Assembly: GCA_947482115.1 (NCBI GenBank)
Contig: CANKII010000001.1
Span: 310,001 to 374,000 of the forward strand
Direction of reading: 5' to 3'
DNA length: 64,000 nucleotides
From: Fibrobacterota bacterium
GTDB taxonomy: Bacteria > Fibrobacterota > Fibrobacteria > UBA11236
Positions 26,594 to 35,161 of the stretch are shown here, one piece after another. Numbering within the stretch: position 1 is the stretch's first letter; each line of letters opens with the position of its first letter. The notes below the pieces were generated by a model that was not told where the DNA came from, did no database searches, and saw only the letters and a list, made by a program, of their open reading frames with translations. Both the position numbers and the translations under genes were made by a program.

Positions 26594-29500
26594 TTACTTT
26601 TTGGCCTCCACCAAATCAACTCCAAGTGTCCCGACCAGATTATCCACATAATCAGACTTTGAAGTCTCTCTCAGGCGCTTTTGGGCAAATTTCAAACGAT
26701 CCCGCAACTTCAACTGATTGGAAACCGTTCGGTTGTTGGACTCGGATGTGAAGCCTTTCAGGTAATCCACATGCTTGCGCCACTTGGCGGTATCGCGTTG
26801 TTGCTGGCATAAAAGACGCTCGCGATACCATGCGGACCGCAACAGTTCCCTGCGGCCAAACATTTTGCGAAATTCGGGCGAGTCCAAAGTGAGGCCTTCA
26901 TATTCCCCGTAGACCATGATGTGCAGCAAGGCCTTGAGCGGGGGACATGCAGCTTCGACACTGCCATCTTCGAAATAAAACAACGCTGCCTGACGATGGC
27001 CTTCCACAATGTTTTCCACGCCGTCAGCAAAATCACGCAGATTTTGCTTTTCCGGTTGCAGCATGTCTTCATGGAACACGGCGGTGGGATCGTTGAACAG
27101 CCGCCCAAAGTAAGCGTGTAGAAAGCGCTCATTGATGCGATAGCCAAGGCGCCGCGCTTCAATGGTTTTCTTGTTGAATTGAAAATTGCCAATCTTGCTG
27201 AGATAACCCTTTTCTATCAATTGTTCGGCATCGCGTTCTTCAGGTGACATGCGCGCCCAAACTTCGGGAATAAGCAGACTCAAATCGTGGTCCACACGAT
27301 ATTTGGAACCCACATGACCGGCGGGAGTGCTGAACACCTGCAAGCCCGTAAGGACATAGGACACGAGGGCGTTGTTGAGATCATGCACGGCCCACAGGGC
27401 ATTGAAGGGGCTCTTCGTTAACGCGCCCTCCGAACCCGCACCGGTTGTGGACGGGGATTTTCCCGTCAGGCTGGCGATGAAGTCCATGAAGGCTTCGGGT
27501 AATTCCTGGAAGTGAATGGGATTGTAAACAGCCAAAGGCTTGATGCCGGCCTTGCGATCGGGCGGATTATTTCTGCGGCCGATGAGCACGGCCTGAACCG
27601 GCTGCCACACGGGTTCATTCGGTCCAAGTCCCCTGCGCAAACGCATACCGGTTTTCGCCACATAGTAATCGATCGGTTCCACCAGATCGGGGCGATCCTG
27701 CAAATAGCGCACATTGCCCGTGGGTTTTCCATCCACGATGCGGGGAGAATCGGAAGAGACGAAATAGCCGCTGTTTTTTTCAGCCACCTGCCGGATGCGC
27801 TCTTGCATCGGTTCGGTGAACTTTTCAAATTCGATGGTGCGTTCGAGAATACGCCTTGCTTCGGTTGCCGGAAGCGGTTCGAAGTTTGAAATGAACAGCG
27901 CATTTCCTGCCAGTTCTTTTTCCGCCTGCCGATCCTTGCCCTTGATGATGGCATCATCCGGACGCTGGAAAAGACGGTATTCGCAATTCTCGACGAACTT
28001 GAAGCTGGTTTGTCCGCCTTCAAAAGGCGAAGGAAGTACTGTGGACACGGTGATGTCGTCTTCCACCTGGAGTTTTTGCGCCGGAACATAGTCCGTACGA
28101 AGACGAAATACCATCCAGCTTCCATCGGGATCGGAACCCGCCTTGAGATAACTGCTCACCAACCGCTGATGATGGAACATCAATTCATTGCCGGGCCGTC
28201 CATCAAGCACGTCCACCGAGAAATGCGATCGATAGTCCGTTCCCCATTCGGAACGATAGCTGCGCTTGACCAGAAAGGCGAGCGTGCGCACATGCGGCGG
28301 AATGCGCCGCAGCCACCGGTTATATTCGTCGGTATAAAATTCCCACGGAGTCAGGAGCCGCACCACCGATCCCAAGGAACGCAAGGGCGACAAAAAAGGC
28401 CGGGAAGGCGTTTTGCGTTTTGCATGCGTTTTAAAACGATCGGAATAATCCTTGCGCAGGATTTTATCGACCTGATCGAAATCCTTTTTCAAATCCTGGA
28501 TGTAAACGTTTTTGTACAGAATGCCGTCGGACACCGACTTGGAGATTTCACTTTTGCCTCCCCCGGAAACCGTGCTGGGTTTGTGGCACAAGGTACCCTC
28601 GGCCACCGTACCGATCAGACGCCAAGTGCTGGCTCCGGGATGTTTTTGCATCCGCACTTTGTATCCGCTGGGGTAGAGGTAAATGTTTTCCGGAAGCAGA
28701 CGCAGTGTTATGTCGCGTCCTTCGCGTTTCCAGGAAATTTTCTGATCGAGCAAATCAATCTGTGCGTCTTCGGGCAAATAAATGATGTTGGGAAACCTTT
28801 TATCGATGGCGTAACCGTCGGCGCGAACATCCACGGATTCTTTGAGCTGGCGAACCAGGTGTTTGAAGGTGAACCCGTTGATGCGAATGAAAGCCGAGGA
28901 ATCCTGAACCGAATCGCCAAGGTTGTAACTGGGGAACACCAGCGCCCCGCCGGAATGTTCCTCTTCGCAGCGACCAATGAGATTGGCCGCAAAACCGATT
29001 TGGGTCTTGACTTCCTTCTTGCAATAGCCGAAATAATTGTCAGCCAGCAAAGTGATAACGACCCCTTCCGCAGTCCGGAAAGTGATTTTGAAGGCGTTGC
29101 CTTCGTTGTATTTCTCATCCTCACGGCTCCAGCACATGCCGTCGCGTTTCTGTCGCGCAGTCGCTTCCGAGGCATGAGGAAGGCCCAATTCCTTTTTGGT
29201 AAGGCGTATCAGGTGCGGGGCGAGCAAAACCATTCCGGAGATTCCGCAGAAATGTTCCGCGTCCAGTCCGGGATCGTTCTCCGGCAAATAGGGATCTCCG
29301 CCGTTGCCGAAAATGGATTCCACGAAATCAAGGTTGCTTACAAGACTGCCGGGCGCAAAAAAACGGATTTCCATGTCCTGATAAGGCGAAAGCCCCGGCA
29401 CTTCGGGTGAAACACGGGGCCGCAAGAACAGCGATGTAAATGCCTTCACCTGTTTTTTCAAAGTCGACGTGAAGGGTAGCTGCAATAAATCATCGGGCGG

Positions 29501-30034
29501 ACGCGTGGCATGCCAAAACAATCGCGCAAACACTTCCTTTGGCACGGCTTTCTTATCGGCGGAAATCGGGAGACCGCCTTCGGCAACATGGAAAGTGCCC
29601 TGTGTGGTTCTCCGATCCGAAGCTGGATTATGAAGCACTCCCTGTGCGATGCGGTAACTGGAAACCAGTGGGGATTTGAATTCATCCTGATCCGGCGGCA
29701 GGGAAAGCTCGCGGGCCAGGCCATGGAAGTCCATGTGTAAAGTGTGATGGGGAAGCTTGACTCCGCCGGACAACTTGATGTCACCGAAATGCTGGTCCAG
29801 ACAGGCCTGCAGCCTTTGGTCCGTAGGACAAAGGGGCGCGGCGTAATTGCGAAACTTGGAATAAATTTTCCGGATGAGATCGGCGGAGAGCGACGTGAAC
29901 AACGAAGGCTCGTCCTCTGGATAGGGTTTGAACCCCGTCGCCACCAGCTTGAGCTGAATGATCGGCAGAATGTCTTTGTACTCGGGCAACACGGAAGTAT
30001 TGTCCTCGAAACCGAGCTGCGCTTTGAGATCCAT
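26594..30034 (-). CDS. PPi-type phosphoenolpyruvate carboxykinase
   Basis: 1146-residue cytoplasmic protein that I recognise as the pyrophosphate-dependent PEP carboxykinase family (first assigned in Entamoeba and Propionibacterium freudenreichii), which interconverts PEP + CO2 + Pi with oxaloacetate + PPi and is about twice the size of ATP/GTP forms. Landmarks are HNPASDRRTTQGTFHVAEGG (about 135-154), DFVESIFGNGGDPYLPEND (236-254), NYFGYCKKEVKTQI (333-346), SGGGKSEISKS (490-500), GRRNNPP (819-825), GKSPSTTGAGSEGALTK (858-874) and RVDHDLSLLIPE (913-924). Length and motif order match the known enzyme, with no truncation. The gene stands alone between two paralogous subtilases. The identification rests on recalled family sequences; activity is untested. 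Confidence 0.87.
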   Translation of the reverse strand: MDLKAQLGFEDNTSVLPEYKDILPIIQLKLVATGFKPYPEDEPSLFTSLSADLIRKIYSKFRNYAAPLCPTDQRLQACLDQHFGDIKLSGGVKLPHHTLHMDFHGLARELSLPPDQDEFKSPLVSSYRIAQGVLHNPASDRRTTQGTFHVAEGGLPISADKKAVPKEVFARLFWHATRPPDDLLQLPFTSTLKKQVKAFTSLFLRPRVSPEVPGLSPYQDMEIRFFAPGSLVSNLDFVESIFGNGGDPYLPENDPGLDAEHFCGISGMVLLAPHLIRLTKKELGLPHASEATARQKRDGMCWSREDEKYNEGNAFKITFRTAEGVVITLLADNYFGYCKKEVKTQIGFAANLIGRCEEEHSGGALVFPSYNLGDSVQDSSAFIRINGFTFKHLVRQLKESVDVRADGYAIDKRFPNIIYLPEDAQIDLLDQKISWKREGRDITLRLLPENIYLYPSGYKVRMQKHPGASTWRLIGTVAEGTLCHKPSTVSGGGKSEISKSVSDGILYKNVYIQDLKKDFDQVDKILRKDYSDRFKTHAKRKTPSRPFLSPLRSLGSVVRLLTPWEFYTDEYNRWLRRIPPHVRTLAFLVKRSYRSEWGTDYRSHFSVDVLDGRPGNELMFHHQRLVSSYLKAGSDPDGSWMVFRLRTDYVPAQKLQVEDDITVSTVLPSPFEGGQTSFKFVENCEYRLFQRPDDAIIKGKDRQAEKELAGNALFISNFEPLPATEARRILERTIEFEKFTEPMQERIRQVAEKNSGYFVSSDSPRIVDGKPTGNVRYLQDRPDLVEPIDYYVAKTGMRLRRGLGPNEPVWQPVQAVLIGRRNNPPDRKAGIKPLAVYNPIHFQELPEAFMDFIASLTGKSPSTTGAGSEGALTKSPFNALWAVHDLNNALVSYVLTGLQVFSTPAGHVGSKYRVDHDLSLLIPEVWARMSPEERDAEQLIEKGYLSKIGNFQFNKKTIEARRLGYRINERFLHAYFGRLFNDPTAVFHEDMLQPEKQNLRDFADGVENIVEGHRQAALFYFEDGSVEAACPPLKALLHIMVYGEYEGLTLDSPEFRKMFGRRELLRSAWYRERLLCQQQRDTAKWRKHVDYLKGFTSESNNRTVSNQLKLRDRLKFAQKRLRETSKSDYVDNLVGTLGVDLVEAKK

Positions 30035-30142
30035 TAAGAAACCCCCTCTCCCCGGAAATAAAAATGCTTACAAACTCCGCAAGTGCGTATGTCTTTTTCC
30101 GACCTTATGGTCAGACCCATGAGAGTGAGTTGCGGGAAAATA

Positions 30143-33100
30143 TCAGGGAGTGTTAATAACTGACAAGCTGACTGTGGTTTGAACGCTTCCACCCGGGTTT
30201 TGCCCTGTGATGGTGTAAGCCTTTGCGGATGAAACCGTTAACGGAGTTCCTTGAATGTAACCCGTGGTCAAGTCGAAAATAATTCCCGACGGGAGTGGGG
30301 GACTGATGGAATACAAAACAACAATACCCCGTATGGTCGGAGTGTTGGGAGGAATTATCGGAATGCCAAGACCATAAGTCGGCACGTTATCAACATAAGA
30401 CAGGTTGGTGGGTACGCCAACAATCGTGATATTGATCGTTCCCGTGGTGGTGCCAGACGCGTTGTTTGCCGTCACCGTATAATCCGCTGCAAAACTCTGG
30501 GTGCCTGTCGGCGTGCCTGAAATCACGCCGCTGGAAGTATCCAGTGAAAGGCCAGAGGGCAGGGCCGGACTAACGGAGTAATGGGTAATGATCCCGGTCA
30601 CCGAAGGGGTGTTGGGTGTAATGGGAACATTGAGAACATAAGTCACGGGATCATCCACATAAGAAAGGTTGGCGGGAACGGCATTCACGGCAATGCTCAC
30701 CACCGTGCTTGCATTACCACCAGGTCCTGTTGCAAGGATGGTGTAGTTCGCTGCAAGGGATTGTACCGTGGGCGTACCGGAGATGATGCCGCTTGTCGCA
30801 TTCAGAAAAAGCCCTGTCGGAAGAGGAGTGGAAGGACTCATCGCAAAGCTGGTAATTGCCCCCCCGGTGGACAGGACTGAATCGGGTGTCATCGGTTGAT
30901 TCCTGGTCGCCGAGATTACAGTCTGGCGATACGAAAATTTGGGAGTGGTATCTATAACAGTGATGGTCACGATCGTTTTGCCCACACCGCCGGGACCTGT
31001 TGCAAGGATGGTGTCATTCACCAAAACGGTTACTACAGTCGGGATACCCGAGATCAAACCCGTAATGGGATTTAAAGAAAGGCCCGAGGGAAGTGCTGGA
31101 GATACCGTATACCCGGTGATCGTTCCAGAACCTGTCACCACAGTATCCGGAAGAATTGCAACATTCTTTATTCCAACGATGGAGCTACGCTTGTAAGAAA
31201 TCCCAGGAGCCGTATCGGTCACGGCAATATTCACAACCGTTTTACCAATACCCCCCGGACCTATGACAATCACCGTATCATTAACCGCTAGGCTTACGGC
31301 CGTTGGAATCCCTGAAATAATTCCAGTGGTACCACTGATCATCAAACCCGCTGGAAGAGGAGTCGACACGGCCATGGCATAGCTTGTGATGGCACCTGTG
31401 CCAGTTACAACCACCGTATCCGGAATAATGGCGATATTCTTAATCGCCGAAATTGTGGTGTGTTTGTATGAAATGGCTGGAGCGGTATCTTGAATCGTAA
31501 TACTGACAACGGTCTTATCAACGCCACCCGGACCCGTTGCCGTAACAGTATCGTTTACCAAAGCCGTCACCGATGTCGGTGTTCCCGAGATAAGACCCGT
31601 AATGGGATTCAAAGACAGTCCTGATGGAAGAGCAGGACTGACGGAGTAACCCGTAATGATTCCTGAGCCTGTGACCTCAACTGTGTCTGGAAGAATCGAA
31701 ACGTTTTTCACTCCGACTATGGTACTACGCTTATAGGAAATACCCGGGGCCGTATCTGTAACGGCAATATTCACAACCGTTTTACCAGCACCACCAGGAC
31801 CTATTGCAATCACCGTGTCATTTGAAGCTGGCGTTACTGCTATTGGAATCCCTGAAATAATTCCACTGGTACCACTTATCGTCAAACCCGCTGGAAGAGG
31901 AGTGGACGCAGCCATGGCATAACCCGTAATCGCACCGGTTCCCGTTACCACCACCGTGTCCGGAGTAATAGGGACATTTTTAGTCGCGGAAATTGTCGTA
32001 CGCTTGTAAGAAATGGCAGGTGCTGTATCTTGAACCGTAATACTGACAATGGTCTTGTCGAAACCACCCGGACCGGTTGCCGTAACGGTATCGTTCACCA
32101 AGACCGTCACCGACGTCGGCGTGCCTGAGATGAGACCAGTCAACGCATTCAGAGACAAGCCAGCCGGAAGCGGAGGGTTCACCGAGTAGCCTGTAATTGC
32201 TCCCGAACCTGTCACTACGATTGTGTCCGGAAGAATCGAAACGTGTTTCACCCCGGTTATGGCGCTACGCTTGTAGGAAATGTTGGGTGCTGTATCCGCA
32301 ACTGCGACATTGACTACCGTCCTGCCGGTGCCTCCCGGACCCGTCGCAAGGACCGTGTCATTTACAGCCGAGGTAACCGTTGTAGGGATTCCTGAAATAA
32401 TTCCACTGGTACCGCTTATCGTCAAACCCGCTGGAAGAGGAGTGGATACCGCCATGGCATAACCCGTAATCGCACCGGTTCCCGTTATCACCACCGTGTC
32501 CGGAGTAATTCCCACATTCTTAACCGCAGAAATGCTCGTGTGCTTGTACGAGATAGCTGGAGAAGTGTCCACAACCGCAATGTTCACGACTGTTTTTCCA
32601 TTACCTCCCGGACCCGTTGCAATGACCGTGTCATTTACAGCCGAGGTAACCGTTGAAGGGATTCCTGAAATAATTCCGGTGGTTCCGCTCAACGTCAAGC
32701 CGGATGGAAGGAGAGTGGATGCAGCCATCGCATAACTTGTAATTGCACCGCCTGTAGATAAAACCGTATCGGGAGTGATGGTCACATGTTTCGTTGCGGA
32801 AATTGTTGTCCGTTTATAAGAAATCTTTGGGGCTGTATCTGCCACAGCAATATTAACGACCGTTCGTCCTTTGCCGTTGGGTCCCGTTGCAATAATGGTG
32901 TCATTGGCGGATGCAAGGACTACGGTCGGTGTGCCGGATATAAGACCTGACCCCATGTTCAAGGTCAGTCCAGTAGGCAAAGGCGTGGATGGAGCCATGG
33001 CATAACTTGTAATCGTACCACCGGACGATACCACCGTATCCGGTGTGATGGTCACACCTTTTATTGCTGATAAAATTGGACTCGTGTAAGTGATAATAGG

Positions 33101-34477
33101 AGGCAATGCCAAATCCAAAGCCTTTTTCACATTCAACCGACCCCGGGAAACAACACGTCCGCTCAGCGTAGCCAGGGAGTCTACGCCCTGCAACAGATAA
33201 GTCTTCACCTGCGTTCGGGTCAGGCTCTGATTGTAACCCCAAATCAAGGCAACAGCACCCGTCACTTGTGGTGTTGCCATGGATGTGCCTGAAAGGTATT
33301 GATATGCATTTCCGGGTTTGGTGCTGTAAATACTGACTCCGGGAGCGGCCAAATCCACACTCGTTAATCCATAATTCGAGAACGATGCATTGGCATCATT
33401 CACATCCGTGGCAGCCACAGCGATGATATTGCTGCTGGTATAGCTGGCCGGATATTGCGGAGTGGCGTCGTTGTTGTTGGCAACACCGTTGTTATTGATC
33501 CCGTTTCCTGCAGCGGCGATGAACAGATAACCCTTGGTGCCTGCGGCATCGATGGCATTTTTCAAAGCTTGTGAGAAGCCGCCACCCGACCAACTGTTGT
33601 TGGTGATGGATATTCCCATGGCATTGGCATAGGTGATGGCGTTGATGGCCGCAGCCGTGGTGCCATTCCCGGTGGAATCCAAAAACTTCAGTCCCACCAA
33701 CTTGGCGCTCCAAACCACTCCGGCCACACCTTTTCCGTTATTTCCCACGCCGGCGATGGTTCCTGCACAATGAGTTCCGTGGCCCTGATCATCCATGGGA
33801 TTTCCGGTGTTGTTCACGAAGTTGTAGCCGTGAATATCGTCCACATATCCATTGCCGTCATCGTCGATTCCATTGCCGGGAATCTCACCGGGATTGGTCC
33901 AGATATTAGCCAGCAAATCGGGATGTAAATAATCAATACCCGTGTCGATGATGCCTATCAACAAGTTGGGATTGCCCTGCGTTCGAACCCAGGCATCTGT
34001 TGCATCGATGTCCGCTTGAGGGGTTCCGCCCAATTGACCCGTGTTCTGCAATCCCCAGAGCAGCGAAAAGGAGGAGTCGTTGGGAATCACATTGTTGGCA
34101 TGGACAACATAGTTGGGCTCGACATATTCGACGTTCGCATCCCCACGAAGTCTGTTCAGTTTCGCCAAAGTGCTGTCGCGATTATTGTCTCTGGAGGACA
34201 TCAGAACCAGTTTGCGATCTGAAAAAGTTTGGGTTCCAAACCCGGGCCTTCTGGCAGTAGCAAGGTTGCGACGACTGCGAACACCCGTTCGTGCCGGAAA
34301 ACTTGTATCTGCAAAATCCTGCTTGCCGGATTTAAAGCCTACAATGAATTCGCCGGGCACAAATTCATGTTTGTAGTTCTCGGAACTGTAAATGCGGGCT
34401 GTATCAATGGAATTTTGCTGCGCTAGGACTGTTGCAGAAAAGAGGAGGAGGGCTGTAAAACCGGATTTTTTCCACAT
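30143..34477 (-). CDS. Secreted subtilisin-like protease with 11 tandem Ig-like repeats
   Basis: 1444-residue secreted S8 protease. The ATG at 34477 has AGGAG upstream and begins a signal peptide (MWKKSGFTALLLFSATVLAQ); a start 20 codons earlier is not supported. Propeptide and catalytic domain parallel the protease at 23511: Asp in GIIDTGIDYLHPDL, His in GHGTHCAGTIAG, Ser in SGTSMATPQVTGAVAL. The remaining roughly 980 residues are 11 putative Ig (He_PIG-like) repeats of 88-91 residues with the core PLPAGLxxxxxxGxISGxP. Unlike its paralogue it ends inside the last repeat (SLSVINTP) with no sorting domain visible. Extracellular or surface location is inferred. It is divergent from a lipoprotein gene. 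Confidence 0.88.
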   Translation of the reverse strand: MWKKSGFTALLLFSATVLAQQNSIDTARIYSSENYKHEFVPGEFIVGFKSGKQDFADTSFPARTGVRSRRNLATARRPGFGTQTFSDRKLVLMSSRDNNRDSTLAKLNRLRGDANVEYVEPNYVVHANNVIPNDSSFSLLWGLQNTGQLGGTPQADIDATDAWVRTQGNPNLLIGIIDTGIDYLHPDLLANIWTNPGEIPGNGIDDDGNGYVDDIHGYNFVNNTGNPMDDQGHGTHCAGTIAGVGNNGKGVAGVVWSAKLVGLKFLDSTGNGTTAAAINAITYANAMGISITNNSWSGGGFSQALKNAIDAAGTKGYLFIAAAGNGINNNGVANNNDATPQYPASYTSSNIIAVAATDVNDANASFSNYGLTSVDLAAPGVSIYSTKPGNAYQYLSGTSMATPQVTGAVALIWGYNQSLTRTQVKTYLLQGVDSLATLSGRVVSRGRLNVKKALDLALPPIITYTSPILSAIKGVTITPDTVVSSGGTITSYAMAPSTPLPTGLTLNMGSGLISGTPTVVLASANDTIIATGPNGKGRTVVNIAVADTAPKISYKRTTISATKHVTITPDTVLSTGGAITSYAMAASTLLPSGLTLSGTTGIISGIPSTVTSAVNDTVIATGPGGNGKTVVNIAVVDTSPAISYKHTSISAVKNVGITPDTVVITGTGAITGYAMAVSTPLPAGLTISGTSGIISGIPTTVTSAVNDTVLATGPGGTGRTVVNVAVADTAPNISYKRSAITGVKHVSILPDTIVVTGSGAITGYSVNPPLPAGLSLNALTGLISGTPTSVTVLVNDTVTATGPGGFDKTIVSITVQDTAPAISYKRTTISATKNVPITPDTVVVTGTGAITGYAMAASTPLPAGLTISGTSGIISGIPIAVTPASNDTVIAIGPGGAGKTVVNIAVTDTAPGISYKRSTIVGVKNVSILPDTVEVTGSGIITGYSVSPALPSGLSLNPITGLISGTPTSVTALVNDTVTATGPGGVDKTVVSITIQDTAPAISYKHTTISAIKNIAIIPDTVVVTGTGAITSYAMAVSTPLPAGLMISGTTGIISGIPTAVSLAVNDTVIVIGPGGIGKTVVNIAVTDTAPGISYKRSSIVGIKNVAILPDTVVTGSGTITGYTVSPALPSGLSLNPITGLISGIPTVVTVLVNDTILATGPGGVGKTIVTITVIDTTPKFSYRQTVISATRNQPMTPDSVLSTGGAITSFAMSPSTPLPTGLFLNATSGIISGTPTVQSLAANYTILATGPGGNASTVVSIAVNAVPANLSYVDDPVTYVLNVPITPNTPSVTGIITHYSVSPALPSGLSLDTSSGVISGTPTGTQSFAADYTVTANNASGTTTGTINITIVGVPTNLSYVDNVPTYGLGIPIIPPNTPTIRGIVVLYSISPPLPSGIIFDLTTGYIQGTPLTVSSAKAYTITGQNPGGSVQTTVSLSVINTP
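30146..33103 (-). repeat. Eleven tandem 264-273 bp repeats within the protease gene
   Basis: Repeat units begin near 33103, 32816, 32546, 32274, 32004, 31734, 31461 and 31191 in reading order, then continue to the stop with three more diverged units. Units 3, 5 and 7 share one variant (STPLPAGL ... ISGTSGIISGIP) and units 4, 6 and 8 another (PPLPAGLSLN ... TGLISGTP), so the central part is a dimeric higher-order repeat of about 540 bp present three times. Units 10 and 11 form a third variant (NLSYVDxxxTYxLxxPI). The array encodes Ig-like domains. Confidence 0.85.
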
Positions 34478-34524
34478 TGTGCAGCTCTCCTGATACGATA
34501 AAGGTGCTTTTTTTTGCGGACTTG

Positions 34525-34553
34525 TTGCCAATCCCACCCTCGAGGCCTAGATT
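34525..34553 (+). promoter_or_regulatory. Candidate sigma-70 promoter of the lipoprotein gene
   Basis: TTGCCA (34525-34530) and TAGATT (34548-34553) are separated by exactly 17 bp and lie 36 bp before the start codon at 34590. AGGAG at 34579-34583 is the ribosome binding site. Both boxes are imperfect, so the call is moderate. Confidence 0.45.
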
Positions 34554-34589
34554 CCTGCCGGTATTTGCAACCCTAACCAGGAGAAAGAA

Positions 34590-35153
34590 ATGGCTATTAC
34601 AAGACTTAAAATGACGATCCTTGCAGTATTTCTTGCGGTTGCAATCGGATGTGGCCCCGCTCCTACAACAGGACCGGCCCCAGGAACGCCAGGAGGCGGT
34701 GCAGCTACAGGCACAGTAGATTTTTCGGCGAATGGAACGGCCTATACAGCTCCTGCAGGTATTACCACCGCGTATGCCACGTACGTCGTTACCACTTACA
34801 ACGGTACCACGTATAAGAATTTTGTGCTCAAAGGCATCATTCTATCGCCCTCGAGGTCCGTCAGCCTTTCAATCTCAGGACTTGGGGGTCCCGGTACCGC
34901 CCCACTTGGACCCTATATCACTGGAGGGATAAGCGGGACCCTGACTTACTCGGACAGCTTGGCCGCCAATCAGATGCGGGCGTTCTGCACCACCAACGGC
35001 ACCTTCGTCGGCACGGCAACGCTCACCAAACTGGACACCGTTGCAAAACTTACGAGCGGAACTTTCAGTGGAAAAGTGAAGCAGTATTATCTGAATGACA
35101 ATGACTCGGTGACGGTCACAGCGGGTTCGTTTACTGACGTACCCATCAAATAA
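34590..35153 (+). CDS. Putative lipoprotein of unknown function
   Basis: 187-residue exported protein. The N-terminal helix (KMTILAVFLAVAIGC) ends in a lipobox AIGC at about residue 22, followed by a Pro/Gly/Thr-rich linker to about residue 40. The rest is Ser/Thr/Gly-rich and predicted beta-structured. No known domain was recognised. It is expressed alone from a promoter at 34525 and converges with parC (8 bp between stops). Probable location is the outer membrane or periplasm. Confidence 0.7.
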   Translation: MAITRLKMTILAVFLAVAIGCGPAPTTGPAPGTPGGGAATGTVDFSANGTAYTAPAGITTAYATYVVTTYNGTTYKNFVLKGIILSPSRSVSLSISGLGGPGTAPLGPYITGGISGTLTYSDSLAANQMRAFCTTNGTFVGTATLTKLDTVAKLTSGTFSGKVKQYYLNDNDSVTVTAGSFTDVPIK

Positions 35154-35161
35154 CGGATTAC

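Noticed and set aside
28010-29410. A 466-codon open frame on the plus strand opposite the PPi-PEPCK gene
   Set aside because: It is the antisense reading of a well-supported gene, starts without a ribosome site and matches no family; long shadow frames are expected here.
30143-33103. Evenly spaced repeats that could suggest a CRISPR array or satellite DNA
   Set aside because: Units of about 270 bp are translated in frame as Ig-like domains; there are no short repeats with unique spacers and no cas genes.
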